From CAVRXQ01 sp963725215 (GTDB lineage Bacteria; Actinomycetota; Acidimicrobiia; Acidimicrobiales; Bog-793), in NCBI GenBank assembly GCA_963725215.1, contig CAVRXQ010000007.1:434001-498000 (forward strand): a DNA stretch of 64,000 nt, in the 5' to 3' direction. This document shows, one piece after another, positions 8,325-17,831 of this stretch. Positions within the stretch are counted from its first letter, which is position 1. Every line of letters begins with the position of its first letter. The notes under the pieces were generated by a model, which had not been told where the DNA came from, did no database searches, and was given only the letters and a program-made list of their open reading frames with translations. Both the position numbers and the translations under genes were made by a program.

Positions 8325-9575
8325 GTGACGGCCCAGCAACAGTCGGCGGCCGGCACGGCGCAGCGCATCGGAACCTCAGGGATCTCGCTGCGCGCCCGCC
8401 GTGTCACGCCCTCGGCGACCTTGGTGATTGACGCGAAGGCGAAAGCCCTGCGTGATGCGGGAATCGACGTCATCAACTTCGGAGCGGGAGAACCCGATTT
8501 CCCGACTCCGACCGAGATCGTCGAGGCCGCGGTCGCGGCGTGCCGCGACCCCCGCTCTCACCGCTATTCGCCGACTCCGGGACTGCCCGAGCTCAGAGCG
8601 GAGATCGCCGCGCGCACGTCGCGCGAGACGGGCGTCGACGTCGCGGCCGACCAAGTCCTCGTCTCGAACGGCGCGAAGCACGCGATCGCAAACGCCTTCA
8701 CCGCCTTGTTGGACCCCGGTGACGAAGTGCTGGTCGCGGCGCCGTACTGGACGACGTATCCGGAGTCGATCGCCCTCGCAGAAGGGGTCCCGGTCGTCGT
8801 TCCGACCGACGAGTCGACCGGGTTCCGGATCGGTGCGGGAGAACTCGAGCGGCACGCAAGCGAGCGCACCAAGGCGCTGCTTTTCGTTTCGCCTTCGAAT
8901 CCGACGGGCGCCGTCTATTCACGAGACGAAATGGAGCAAATCGGCGAGCTAGCTCGTGATCGCGGGTGGTGGGTCGTCGCGGATGAGATCTACGAGCACC
9001 TCGTCTACGGCGACGCGCGCCACTATTCGATGCCGGCGATCGTTCCCGATATCGCGGAGCGCGCGATCGTCGTGAGCGGAGTCTCGAAGACGTTCGCGAT
9101 GACCGGGTGGCGAGTGGGATGGATGATCGGTCCGCGCGACGTCATCACCGCCGCGGCGAACATCCAGTCTCACGAGACCTCGAACGTGGACAACGTCGCG
9201 CAGTTTGCCGCGCTCGCCGCGTTGAGATCTGATCCGTCGATCGCGGCCGAGATGCGCGCGACATTCGATCGACGAAGGATCCGCGCGCACGAAATGCTGA
9301 ACGCGATCCCAGCGGTGACAAGCGTGCTGACCGAAGGCGCGTTCTACGCATTCCCGTCGCTTTCGGGAGTGCTCGGGCGCAGCTTCGGTGGCCGGCGTGC
9401 GCACTCCGCGGTCGAGCTCGCAGAAGTCGCGCTCGACGAGGTGCAAGTCGCTTTCGTGCCGGGCGAGGCGTTCGGAGCCCCCGGTTACGCTCGGTTCTCC
9501 TATGCGCTCGCCAACGACGAGCTCGAAGAAGGACTGACGCGCATTCGGAAACTCGTCGAATCCTCGACCGAGTAG
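8325..9575 (+). CDS. Class I PLP aminotransferase (aspartate aminotransferase type)
   Basis: A 416-residue fold-type I aminotransferase. Visible motifs are FGAGEPDFPTP, the SNGAKHA cofactor-phosphate segment, SPSNPTGAVYS, DEIYEHLVYG and the PLP lysine in SKTFAMTGWRVGW. These fit the class Ib aspartate aminotransferases, which may also accept prephenate or aromatic substrates. The GTG at 8325 is preferred; the upstream in-frame extension is not protein-like. The gene shares a short divergent region with serC and is followed by serA after 46 bases. Confidence 0.85.
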   Translation: MTAQQQSAAGTAQRIGTSGISLRARRVTPSATLVIDAKAKALRDAGIDVINFGAGEPDFPTPTEIVEAAVAACRDPRSHRYSPTPGLPELRAEIAARTSRETGVDVAADQVLVSNGAKHAIANAFTALLDPGDEVLVAAPYWTTYPESIALAEGVPVVVPTDESTGFRIGAGELERHASERTKALLFVSPSNPTGAVYSRDEMEQIGELARDRGWWVVADEIYEHLVYGDARHYSMPAIVPDIAERAIVVSGVSKTFAMTGWRVGWMIGPRDVITAAANIQSHETSNVDNVAQFAALAALRSDPSIAAEMRATFDRRRIRAHEMLNAIPAVTSVLTEGAFYAFPSLSGVLGRSFGGRRAHSAVELAEVALDEVQVAFVPGEAFGAPGYARFSYALANDELEEGLTRIRKLVESSTE

Positions 9576-9621
9576 AGCGGCGAGCCCGCGTGGGGCGACG
9601 CCAAGACCACGAAAGAAGAAA

Positions 9622-11184
9622 ATGGCGAGGATTCTCGTCACCGAGGAGTTGAGCTCTCGGGGAATCGAGGCGATGTCGGCGGCGGGCCACGTCGTCGACG
9701 TGCGTCTTGACCTCTCGCACGACGACCTGGTGGGCGTACTCCCCGGTGCATCGGCCCTGATCGTCCGCTCGGCGACGAAAGTCGACGACGAGGTGCTCGA
9801 GGCGGGACGGGACCTCGTCGTCGTCGGGCGCGCGGGTGTCGGGCTCGACAACGTGGACGTCGCGGCGGCGACGAAGCGGGGCGTGATGGTCGTCAACGCG
9901 CCGGAGTCGAACATCGTCTCAGCCGCCGAACACGCGATGGCGCTTTTGCTCGCGCTCGCTCGCAACATCCCCCAGGCGCACGCGGCGCTCGTCGCTGGAA
10001 AATGGGAGCGTTCGCGCTTTGCCGGGGTAGAGCTTTACGGGAAGACGCTCGGTGTTGTCGGCCTCGGGCGGATCGGCGCTCTCGTTGCCGCGCGAGCGAA
10101 GTCCTTCGGTATGAACCTCCTAGCCTACGACCCGTATCTGGCGCCGGATCGTGCCAAGCGACTGGGCGTCGAGCTCACCTCGCTCGAGGATCTCGTCGGG
10201 CGTTCCGACTTCATCACGATCCACCTGCCGAAGACCCAAGAGACGCTTGGTCTGTTCAATAAAGACCTCCTGGCCCACGCGAAGCCAGGCCTGCGCATCG
10301 TCAACGCCGCGCGTGGCGGGATCATCGACGAGGACGCGCTTTCAGAGGCGATCCGTTCGGGAACCGTCGCCGGCGCGGCGATCGATGTGTTCGCCACCGA
10401 GCCAACGACGTCCTCGCCACTATTCGAACTCGAATCGGTAGTCGTCACTCCTCACCTCGGCGCGAGCACGAGCGAAGCCCAGGACAAGGCCGGCGAGCAG
10501 ATCGCCGAGCAAGTTCTGCTCGCCCTGTCTGGCGATTTCGTTCCCTACGCGGTGAACATCGAGGCGAAAGCGGTGTCCGACACCGTGCGGCCGTACGTCA
10601 CGATCGCCGAGTTCCTCGGGCACTTCCTTGCCGCGCTCGACGGCGGCCTTCCGACCCAACTCACGATCGAGTACCGAGGCGAGCTCGCCGGCGAAGAAGT
10701 TGGACTGCTCGGCCTCGCCGCGCTGAAGGGCGTGTTCCGCGCCGGGACCGAAGAGCCGGTGTCCTACGTGAACGCCCCGCGCCTGGCTGACGAGCGCGGG
10801 CTCGTCGTGCGCGAGATGCACACCGCATCCTCGCCGGATCGGGTGAACGTGATGCGTCTTTCCTCGGCAAAGCACGCCGTCGCCGGCGCGCTCGTTGCGG
10901 GCGCTGCCCGCATCGTCGAGGTCGACGAGCACGACGTCGAGATCCCGCCGGCCGACGTGATGATCGTCGTTCGCAACGACGACCGCCCGGGGGTGGTCGG
11001 TTCTGTCGGCACGATCCTCGGCGATGCCGGCGTGAGCATCGTCAACATGGCGGTAGGCCAGACGATCGGGGCAGGCACCGCGCTGATGGTGTTATCGACC
11101 GACCGCGTCGTCGAGGCTCCAACCCTCGCCGCGTTGCGCGGCGCACACGGGATCCTCGACGTCTACCAAGTCATTCTCGGCTGA
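9622..11184 (+). CDS. serA: D-3-phosphoglycerate dehydrogenase, long actinobacterial form
   Basis: A 520-residue enzyme for the first step of serine synthesis. It has the substrate domain, the Rossmann domain with GLGRIG (NAD binding), the catalytic Arg in NAARGG and His in TPHLGAST. An ASB (intervening) domain of about 130 residues follows and then a C-terminal ACT domain (NDDRPGVVGSVG onward). This type I layout, with both regulatory domains, is typical of Mycobacterium and relatives and suggests serine feedback. The ATG at 9622 is preceded by GAAAGAAG. Confidence 0.95.
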   Translation: MARILVTEELSSRGIEAMSAAGHVVDVRLDLSHDDLVGVLPGASALIVRSATKVDDEVLEAGRDLVVVGRAGVGLDNVDVAAATKRGVMVVNAPESNIVSAAEHAMALLLALARNIPQAHAALVAGKWERSRFAGVELYGKTLGVVGLGRIGALVAARAKSFGMNLLAYDPYLAPDRAKRLGVELTSLEDLVGRSDFITIHLPKTQETLGLFNKDLLAHAKPGLRIVNAARGGIIDEDALSEAIRSGTVAGAAIDVFATEPTTSSPLFELESVVVTPHLGASTSEAQDKAGEQIAEQVLLALSGDFVPYAVNIEAKAVSDTVRPYVTIAEFLGHFLAALDGGLPTQLTIEYRGELAGEEVGLLGLAALKGVFRAGTEEPVSYVNAPRLADERGLVVREMHTASSPDRVNVMRLSSAKHAVAGALVAGAARIVEVDEHDVEIPPADVMIVVRNDDRPGVVGSVGTILGDAGVSIVNMAVGQTIGAGTALMVLSTDRVVEAPTLAALRGAHGILDVYQVILG

Positions 11185-11199
11185 AAATCGGTTGGCGCG

Positions 11200-11559
11200 C
11201 TAGGGCGCACAGGAGTTGATCAACCCGCGCGAGAGCGCGTCGCCGAGCGCTACCCACGCGTCGCCGCAGTAGGTCGGGCTCTTTCTCGTTTCGGTGGTCG
11301 CTTTCCTGCGGAGCGCCGCCGCGGTGTTCTGATCGCCCGCGGCCGAAGCGGTGGCAGAAACAGATATCAGCGCCACCGGCGTGGGGAAAAGCGAGAGCGG
11401 AAGCGAGCCAGCAGCCGACTGTTTGGAAAAGACGTGCTTCCACCACCCTCTAGCGATGCCGCGAGCGGTGCTGTCGCACGAACCCGCGAACCACAGAGGA
11501 AGGCGAACCGCGTTGTATCCGTAGACAGGTTCGAGAGAACGAGACTGGGGGACCGTCAC
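11200..11559 (-). pseudogene. C-terminal remnant of a GH8-type glycoside hydrolase
   Basis: About 119 residues resembling only the end of a glycosyl hydrolase family 8 (endoglucanase/BcsZ-like) protein: EPVYGYNAVRLPLWFAGS near the start and PTYCGDAWVALGDAL near the end. The catalytic domain that should precede it is absent. The frame closes at a stop near 11640, and I see no GH8-like sequence in other frames upstream. GTG at 11559 is the first usable start but is unlikely to be meaningful. It is probably a 5'-truncated gene. The family assignment rests on two short motifs. Confidence 0.4.
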
Positions 11560-11792
11560 GATACGGTCTCGACGCGCCTTAACGGTCGCGGCGCCGCCAA
11601 GCGAATTGTGAACGATCGGGACGTGTGCGCGATCCGTCTACGAGCGTGATCGCGCCGTTCGTTCGCTCTTCGAGACCCGTCGGCGCGCGTTTGTTAGGAG
11701 AACGTGATCGGTCAGTGCCGACGACTGTTACAGGACTTCGATGCGATCGGCAGATCGAGTCTGACCCGAAACCTGCCGATCACATACGGCGC

Positions 11793-12053
11793 TCATCCGT
11801 CTTCTGATTGGTCTCCGTCGCGCGCGCTCATCGCTCGGGGCGCGTTGACGCTCGACTCTTTACTCGGATTTGACGGCACAGGTGGCCACAACGCGTCGGT
11901 AGCGGCTGCGATCTCTCGATCACGACGCTCCGCACGTCGGCGCCAGAGAGTGGGTCCGAATCGCACGGCGGCCGTGGCCGCGCCGGCCAAAAGCCCGAGG
12001 AATAGCCCGCCGCGCAGCACCTTGCGCCCGGAACGGCGGAATTTCGGTCTCAT
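11793..12053 (-). CDS. Small single-helix membrane protein, unknown function
   Basis: An 86-residue protein: a basic N-terminus (about 12 residues), one hydrophobic segment (about residues 14-30), then a charged tail with RRRAERRDREI and a Pro/Ser-rich end. The ATG at 12053 has GGAGGAGG at good spacing, which is the main support. No family is recognised. It lies alone between the GH8 remnant and the large signalling protein. Confidence 0.5.
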   Translation of the reverse strand: MRPKFRRSGRKVLRGGLFLGLLAGAATAAVRFGPTLWRRRAERRDREIAAATDALWPPVPSNPSKESSVNAPRAMSARDGDQSEDG

Positions 12054-12220
12054 CAGGTCCTCCTCCACTGATCCGCCGCCGCGAACCGAGCGCGACGACG
12101 CCCGCGAAACCCGACGTTAGCGGCGTGCACACCACCCGTGAGCAGGCACGCGCTGCAGCGCGTTCTTTCATACAAGTTCATCGCAAGCCGTAAGGTACGA
12201 AGAGCGGAAGGGGACGCACG

Positions 12221-15200
12221 ATGGCGGGGGGACGCCGCAAAAAGAACGGCCAAGACCTGATCCTCGTGGTCGACAAGAACCCGCTCGGCATCGGCAGCCT
12301 CGTCGCTGCGCTCCCGCCGAGTGTCGAGGCTGTCGTCACGGGTTCGGTCGCGGAAGCGTTGCAAGTAGGAGACGGAGGGGAGTTCGACCTCGTCGTCGTC
12401 GGCGTCCCTTCCGAGGGACCCGAGCGGATGTTGGTGCTCGCGGACGTGCGCGTCGCGTTCCCGGGCGTACCCGTCCTTGCCCTCGCGGAAAACGACGACG
12501 AGACCGAACGACTCGCGATCCTGGCTTCGGGCGCGGTCGAATGTCGAAGCCGCAGACAGACCACTGCTCCTGAGTTCGCAAGCACGGTCGGTCGTCTCCT
12601 CGGCGCGGCGGATCCACGCGTGGAGATCGAGCGACGAGCAGCGCACGTCGAGCGCGTTCTCGACGCGGTCGGCGAGGGGATCATCGTCCAATCATCGACG
12701 GGTCGCGTCGTACTCGCGACCGAGCGCGCCCTCGAGATCCTCCAAATCCCACGATCAGAACTCATGGCGGCCGATCTCGCGCAAGCAGGGATCGAATTGC
12801 GCTCCGCCGCCGGGCGGGAGTTGACGCGCGCCGAATATCCAGACGCGATCGCGATGCGAAGTCGCGGACAAATGCCCCCGATGCTTTTGCAGATGCGTCG
12901 CCGTGACGGGGAACTGCGTTGGATCGAAGCGACAACGTCCCCATTGCACCGTACGGAAGAGGCGCGTCCCTACGCCGTCGTCACGTCGCTCCGCGATGTG
13001 ACCGAGGCACAGGCCGCGCAGCAGGCGATGGTCGGTGTCGAGCGCCGAGAGCGGCTGCTGCTCGAGCATTCGGGAGACGGATATCTCCTCCTCGGACCCG
13101 ACGGGTCGATCCTTGAGGCGAGCGACCTCGTCGATCGGATCTGGGACCGCGAAACTCTCGCCAGCCGTGCCCTTCGTGATCTCGCGGTCCCGGACGATCG
13201 GGATTCGCTCGCTCTCGTCGTCGACGACGTCATCGCGAACCGGGCGTCTCCGCTTCGCACCCAGGCACGGGTCATCGATCGTCATGGCGGTGTTCGCTGG
13301 GTCGAGCTGACGCTCACGAACAGACTCGACGAACCGACTCTTGTCGGTGTCGTCGTCAATGTACGAGATGTGACCGAGCGAAAGCGTGCCGAGGACGCAG
13401 CGATGCGGCTCTCGGCGGTGCTCGATTCTCTGGACGACGCGATCTACGCAGAGACCCTCGACGGCGTTATCACGAGCTGGAACGGTGCCGCGGAGCTGAT
13501 GTTCGGATATTCCGCGTACGAGGCGGTCGGTTCGAGCGCGCTGATCATCACCCCCGCCGAGCGCCTCGAAGGAGCTCTCGAAGTGCGCGAGCGGATCATG
13601 CAACGAAAGCGCGTCGCGCTCGAGAAGACGCTTCGACGACGAAAGGACGGGCGTGACGTCGAAGTCACCCTCACTGTGTCGCCCTTGTTCGACGCTGAAG
13701 GGGTGCTGATCGGCTCGTCGACGGCCGCGCGCACAGAAGAGGTCGTTGCGCCGGCAGAACCGGTGCCGGCGGAGCCGGGCGATCGTCGCCTCGGGTTTGA
13801 ATTCGCGACGATCGGGATGGCGACCCTCGACGCCTCCGGCCAATTCGTGCTGGCGAACCCGGCATTCTGCGAGATCCTTGGACGACCAGAACCCGAACTG
13901 TCCGGGCACCGACTCGAAGAGTTCTTGCACCCTGGCGATCTCGCCGCGACGGGGAGCGACGTCGCGGGAGTCGAAGATCCAGAGCGCTATCGCGGCGAAA
14001 GGAACTTCCTCCGTCCCGACGGTTCGATCGTCAACGCCGATGTCGAAATCACCGAGGTGCGCGCGGAAAACGGGGTGATGACGTACTTCTGTCAAATCCG
14101 CGATGTCACCGGCCAGCGTCGGAGCGAGGTCGAGCTCGAACACCACGCGCTTCACGACCCGCTCACCGGGCTGGCGAATCGGGCGATGCTCATCGCACGA
14201 CTCGATCTCATCGCGGCGCGCAACCGGCGCGAGCGCACGATGAGCGGCATCATCGGTGTTGACCTCGATCGCTTTCAGCTCGTCAACGACGCCCTCGGCC
14301 ACCCTGCCGGCGATAGGTTGCTTCGGGACGTCGCGGCGAGACTCGTGCGGGCGTGCGAACCGTCTGACCTCGTCGCACGGTCGGGCAGCGATGAGTTCAT
14401 CGTCTTGCGAGACCTCGTGCGCGATCCTGCGAGCGTGGACGAGCTCGCCGGATCGCTGATGGAGGTCCTCTCCGAGCCGTTCATCGTCGACGAACGACCC
14501 GTGTACGTCACCGCGTCCTGTGGCGTTGCGGTCATCGACGGTCGCTACGCCGTGGACGACGCGATGCGCGCCGTCGATGGGGCGGTGCATCATGCGCGCG
14601 AGAGCGGCGGCGACCAAATCGCGCGATTCGACGACGCGATCGGTGAGGAGATGGCACGACGTTTCGACCTCGAACGCGAAATCCGTTTCGCCTTGGAGAA
14701 GAACGAATTGCGGGTCTTCTACCAGCCGATCCTCAAGGTCGCGACGGCGGAGCTCGTCGGCGTCGAGGCGCTCGTTCGCTGGGAACATCCGACCCGTGGT
14801 CTGCTCAGCCCAGACGAGTTCATCCCCGTCGCCGAGCGCAGCGGTCTCATCGCCTCGATCGGCGCGTTCGTCCTCGAAACCGCGCTTCGACAGGTCGTCG
14901 AGTGGCGCAAGACGCTGCCGAAATGCGAACGCTTGTGGGTGTCGGTGAACTTCTCGTCGCGCCAGCTGTTGCTTTCGAACCCCGTCTCGACGTGCCTGTG
15001 GGCGCTCGCAGCCGCTGGAGCGCCAGCCGACGCGTTGCGGATCGAGCTCACCGAGACCGCGGTGATGAAAGAGATCGACACGTCGATCCAGCGTCTTTCG
15101 GACCTGCGGGCGATCGGGATTCGCGTCGCGATCGACGACTTCGGAACGGGGCATTCCTCCCTCAGCTACTTGAGCAAGCTCCCTGTCGGTTCCTTGAAGG

Positions 15201-15445
15201 TCGACCACTCGTTCGTCGATGCAATGGGGACCGAAGGTTCCGAAGCGATCGTCGACACGATCGTCAGCCTCGCGAAGGCGCTTGACCTCGAGCTGTGTGT
15301 CGAGGGCGTGGAGAGCGTCGACCAGCGGGTCGCGCTCCACCGCCTCGGTTGTGAGTACGGGCAGGGCTACTTGTGGTCCGCGCCTGTCTCGGCTGAGGAA
15401 TTCGAGGCGTGGGTGTCGAGGATCTTCTCGGCGCGCGCACTTTGA
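12221..15445 (+). CDS. Multi-PAS GGDEF-EAL cyclic-di-GMP protein
   Basis: A 1074-residue soluble signalling protein. Order: a receiver-like domain without an obvious phospho-Asp context (1-125), PAS-type sensor domains at about 145-265, 280-390, 395-505 and 525-635, GGDEF (about 640-800) and EAL (about 815-1065). The cyclase motif reads GSDEF (722-726) instead of GGDEF, so cyclase activity is doubtful. The phosphodiesterase residues look complete: Glu849 in EALVRW, the VNFSS asparagine, ELTET, IDDFGTG, LKVDHSF, VEGVES and GCEYGQGY. I infer net c-di-GMP hydrolysis, tuned by the PAS ligands and perhaps by GTP binding to the GGDEF domain. It has no transmembrane segment. GAAGGGGA precedes the ATG. 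Confidence 0.92.
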   Translation: MAGGRRKKNGQDLILVVDKNPLGIGSLVAALPPSVEAVVTGSVAEALQVGDGGEFDLVVVGVPSEGPERMLVLADVRVAFPGVPVLALAENDDETERLAILASGAVECRSRRQTTAPEFASTVGRLLGAADPRVEIERRAAHVERVLDAVGEGIIVQSSTGRVVLATERALEILQIPRSELMAADLAQAGIELRSAAGRELTRAEYPDAIAMRSRGQMPPMLLQMRRRDGELRWIEATTSPLHRTEEARPYAVVTSLRDVTEAQAAQQAMVGVERRERLLLEHSGDGYLLLGPDGSILEASDLVDRIWDRETLASRALRDLAVPDDRDSLALVVDDVIANRASPLRTQARVIDRHGGVRWVELTLTNRLDEPTLVGVVVNVRDVTERKRAEDAAMRLSAVLDSLDDAIYAETLDGVITSWNGAAELMFGYSAYEAVGSSALIITPAERLEGALEVRERIMQRKRVALEKTLRRRKDGRDVEVTLTVSPLFDAEGVLIGSSTAARTEEVVAPAEPVPAEPGDRRLGFEFATIGMATLDASGQFVLANPAFCEILGRPEPELSGHRLEEFLHPGDLAATGSDVAGVEDPERYRGERNFLRPDGSIVNADVEITEVRAENGVMTYFCQIRDVTGQRRSEVELEHHALHDPLTGLANRAMLIARLDLIAARNRRERTMSGIIGVDLDRFQLVNDALGHPAGDRLLRDVAARLVRACEPSDLVARSGSDEFIVLRDLVRDPASVDELAGSLMEVLSEPFIVDERPVYVTASCGVAVIDGRYAVDDAMRAVDGAVHHARESGGDQIARFDDAIGEEMARRFDLEREIRFALEKNELRVFYQPILKVATAELVGVEALVRWEHPTRGLLSPDEFIPVAERSGLIASIGAFVLETALRQVVEWRKTLPKCERLWVSVNFSSRQLLLSNPVSTCLWALAAAGAPADALRIELTETAVMKEIDTSIQRLSDLRAIGIRVAIDDFGTGHSSLSYLSKLPVGSLKVDHSFVDAMGTEGSEAIVDTIVSLAKALDLELCVEGVESVDQRVALHRLGCEYGQGYLWSAPVSAEEFEAWVSRIFSARAL

Positions 15446-15467
15446 AGGCTGGACGCCGGACGGGCGC

Positions 15468-15932
15468 TCAGCTCACCGCGACGATCTCGACTTCGAGCGC
15501 GCCGTTCGGAGCTTCGTAGGAGACTTTGTCGCCTGCCGCGCGGCCGAGGAGGGCTTGACCGAGCGGAGAGCCGACCGAGATCACGGGAATGCCCTCGGGG
15601 CGCTCCTCGATCGAACCGACGAGATACTTCTCGACGTTGTCATCGCCGGCGTAGCGAATCCCGACCACCGAGCCGACGACGATTTCGCCCGACGACGAGG
15701 AGGGATCGACGATAACCGCGGACGCGAGCATCGCCTGCAGCTGCCGGATGCGCGACTCCATCTTTCCTTGAGCGTCTTTTGCCGCGTGGTAGTCGCCGTT
15801 CTCCGAGAGGTCTCCGAGCGCCCTCGCCGCTTCGATCTGGCGCGCGATTTCGACCCGACCGCGCGTCGTCAGGTCTTCGAGCTCCTCGACGAGGCGTTGA
15901 TGCGCTTGAGGTGAAAGGTGCGTCTCGGTCAC
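15468..15932 (-). CDS. greA: Transcription elongation factor GreA
   Basis: A 154-residue GreA, which stimulates RNA cleavage by backtracked RNA polymerase. The N-terminal coiled coil carries ALGDLSENGDYHAAKD, containing the acidic tip (DLSENxDY). The C-terminal FKBP-like domain ends with SPLGQALLG...GDKVSYEAP. GTG at 15932 is chosen from the usual family length; an upstream in-frame ATG would add 22 unrelated residues. It is divergent from ilvE. Confidence 0.93.
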   Translation of the reverse strand: MTETHLSPQAHQRLVEELEDLTTRGRVEIARQIEAARALGDLSENGDYHAAKDAQGKMESRIRQLQAMLASAVIVDPSSSSGEIVVGSVVGIRYAGDDNVEKYLVGSIEERPEGIPVISVGSPLGQALLGRAAGDKVSYEAPNGALEVEIVAVS

Positions 15933-16042
15933 CCTGACAAAAATACCGAGGACGCGGGGTCCTTCGGACCGCATCTCGGTGTGCGCCAGCTGACGCATTA
16001 GCGTCGCGTTCGTCGCAACGGCGCGATGAGGAGGGATCGACG

Positions 16043-16969
16043 ATGCCGCTTACCCCGACGGCGAAGATCTGGATGGACGGCGAACTCGTCAACTGGGAGG
16101 ACGCGAAGGTCCACATCCTCACGCACTCGCTCCACTACGGCACGGGGGTGTTCGAAGGGATCCGGGCCTATCCGACGAGTTCGGGTCCGGCAGTCTTCCG
16201 GTTGCGCGAGCATCTCCAACGCCTCGACCGTTCGGCGCGCATGTTGATGCTCGACCTGCCTTATAGCGAAGACGTCCTCGCGACGGCGGTGAAAGACACC
16301 GTGCGCTCGAACGGCCTCGACGAGTGCTACATCCGCCCCCTCGTCTACCTCGGATACGGGGAGATGGGCATCAACACGCTAACGAGCGAAGTGCACGTCG
16401 CGATCGCCGTTTGGCCGTGGATGTCGTACCTCGGTGAGGCGGCACAAGAAACTGGAGCGCGCCTAAAGGTGAGCACGTGGGCGCGCCACGATCCACGTTC
16501 ACTGCCGACCGCGGTGAAGGCGACGGGCATGTACATCAACGGCTCGCTCGCGAAAGCAGAAGTCGTGAAATCCGGATACGACGAAGCGGTGATGCTCACG
16601 ACCGACGGGTACGTTTCCGAGTGCACGGGTGAGAACCTTTTCGTCGTGCGCGCCGGAAGACTCGCGACGCCTCCCGCAGCCACGTCGTCGGCGCTTGAGG
16701 GAATCACCCGAATTTCGGTGATGTCGATCGCTTCCGATCTGGGCTACGAGGTGCGCGAGCAGCCGATGCGGAGGACGGATCTTTATGTCGCCGACGAGGT
16801 GTTCATGTCGGGAACCGCGGCAGAGATCGTGCCTGTGAGTTCGGTCGACGACCGACTGATCGGTGATGGCCGGCCCGGACCCGTTTCGAAGGCGATTGCC
16901 GACACCTACCGCCAAGTCGTGCGGGGAGAAGTCGCGCAGTACAAGGACTGGCTCGAGCTCGTCGACTGA
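16043..16969 (+). CDS. ilvE: Branched-chain amino acid aminotransferase
   Basis: A 308-residue fold-type IV PLP enzyme that transaminates the keto acids of Val, Leu and Ile. SLHYGTGVFEGIRAY, RLREHLQRL, YIRPLVYLGYG, the PLP lysine in AVKATGMYINGS and YVSECTGENLF all match the family, and DEVFMSGTAAEI marks the C-terminal end. GAGGAGG lies 7-8 bases before the ATG. With the odd IlvC-like gene upstream, this is the only clearly canonical branched-chain pathway gene here. Confidence 0.93.
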   Translation: MPLTPTAKIWMDGELVNWEDAKVHILTHSLHYGTGVFEGIRAYPTSSGPAVFRLREHLQRLDRSARMLMLDLPYSEDVLATAVKDTVRSNGLDECYIRPLVYLGYGEMGINTLTSEVHVAIAVWPWMSYLGEAAQETGARLKVSTWARHDPRSLPTAVKATGMYINGSLAKAEVVKSGYDEAVMLTTDGYVSECTGENLFVVRAGRLATPPAATSSALEGITRISVMSIASDLGYEVREQPMRRTDLYVADEVFMSGTAAEIVPVSSVDDRLIGDGRPGPVSKAIADTYRQVVRGEVAQYKDWLELVD

Positions 16970-17059
16970 GAAGCCCGCGTCAAAAGAGCTTGTCAGCGCC
17001 GCTCTCTTGTATCCTGCGCGCGTGCGCCCAGACGCTGGCGAAGAACGGGTTCCTAAGAG

Positions 17060-17581
17060 ATGACCCAGCCGCGTTTCGCGCCGATCCAGTACGAAGACGA
17101 GGTTCGACCCGGCTATCGCCTTTCGCCTCCGAAGCGCTGGCTCGCCAACCGGCCGGCCGATTTCACCGGTCAACCGACGCGTCTCGTGCCCGGCGGCGGT
17201 GTTCCCGGCCCGGATCAGGGTTACGCGCTCTTGCTCGCAGAGCGAATCGCCGATCGCCTCGTCCTCGCCAACGGCGAGCACCGAGAAGACGTGGTGATCG
17301 CCGGCGTCGCGATCGCACTTCGTCGGGCCGCGATCTTTGGTCGCGCGCCGGTGCTCGCGGACCTCGAAGTCTCGTTCGGATTGCTCGGGTATCTCTTCGA
17401 CGCCCCTGCGGCGCTCGTCCGCGCCCGGCGCCGATTCGTCGACGGCGCGAGCCACGACGACTTCGGCGTTCGCGAACTCGTCGGTCGCGTCCCGGAATCG
17501 GTTCTGCGCGAACCGGCCGCGCTGTACGTGCAGCACCACGAGCGCTGGCGGGAGGTCGACGGCTTCGCCGTCGGCGCGTAA
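17060..17581 (+). CDS. Conserved-looking hypothetical protein
   Basis: A 173-residue soluble protein that I do not recognise. It begins with a basic, proline-rich stretch (PGYRLSPPKRWLANRPADF) and continues with predicted helices, including GYALLLAERIADRLVL and VIAGVAIALRRAAIFGRAPVLADLE. It ends in a short acidic/aromatic tail (YVQHHERWREVDGF). The ATG start, codon use like its neighbours and clean termination support a real gene. No transmembrane segment or catalytic motif is evident. Confidence 0.65.
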   Translation: MTQPRFAPIQYEDEVRPGYRLSPPKRWLANRPADFTGQPTRLVPGGGVPGPDQGYALLLAERIADRLVLANGEHREDVVIAGVAIALRRAAIFGRAPVLADLEVSFGLLGYLFDAPAALVRARRRFVDGASHDDFGVRELVGRVPESVLREPAALYVQHHERWREVDGFAVGA

Positions 17582-17831
17582 CTCCGAACGCGCAAGGCTG
17601 AACCCGCGCACAGTGACGACGGTTTCGCGACTAGCGACTGGATCCTGGGATGACGGAGCCGGCACCGGGACGCGACGGACTTCGTGCCGGTGACCGGTAG
17701 CCTCGAACTTGCCGCCCACGGATTCAGCGAACTCTCAGAAACGCCCCAGGAAGCTCCGAACCTCGCCCGGAATACTCGGATCGTCAAGAGGTTCCCCTGC
17801 TCGAGCCGGAGCCTGAACGAGGACTGAGGCC

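Noticed and set aside
12755..15340. Very long open frame antisense to the GGDEF-EAL gene
   Set aside because: High GC and strong codon bias leave the antisense frame open. Its translation is Arg/Asp/Gly-rich with no motifs, whereas the sense strand encodes clear domains.
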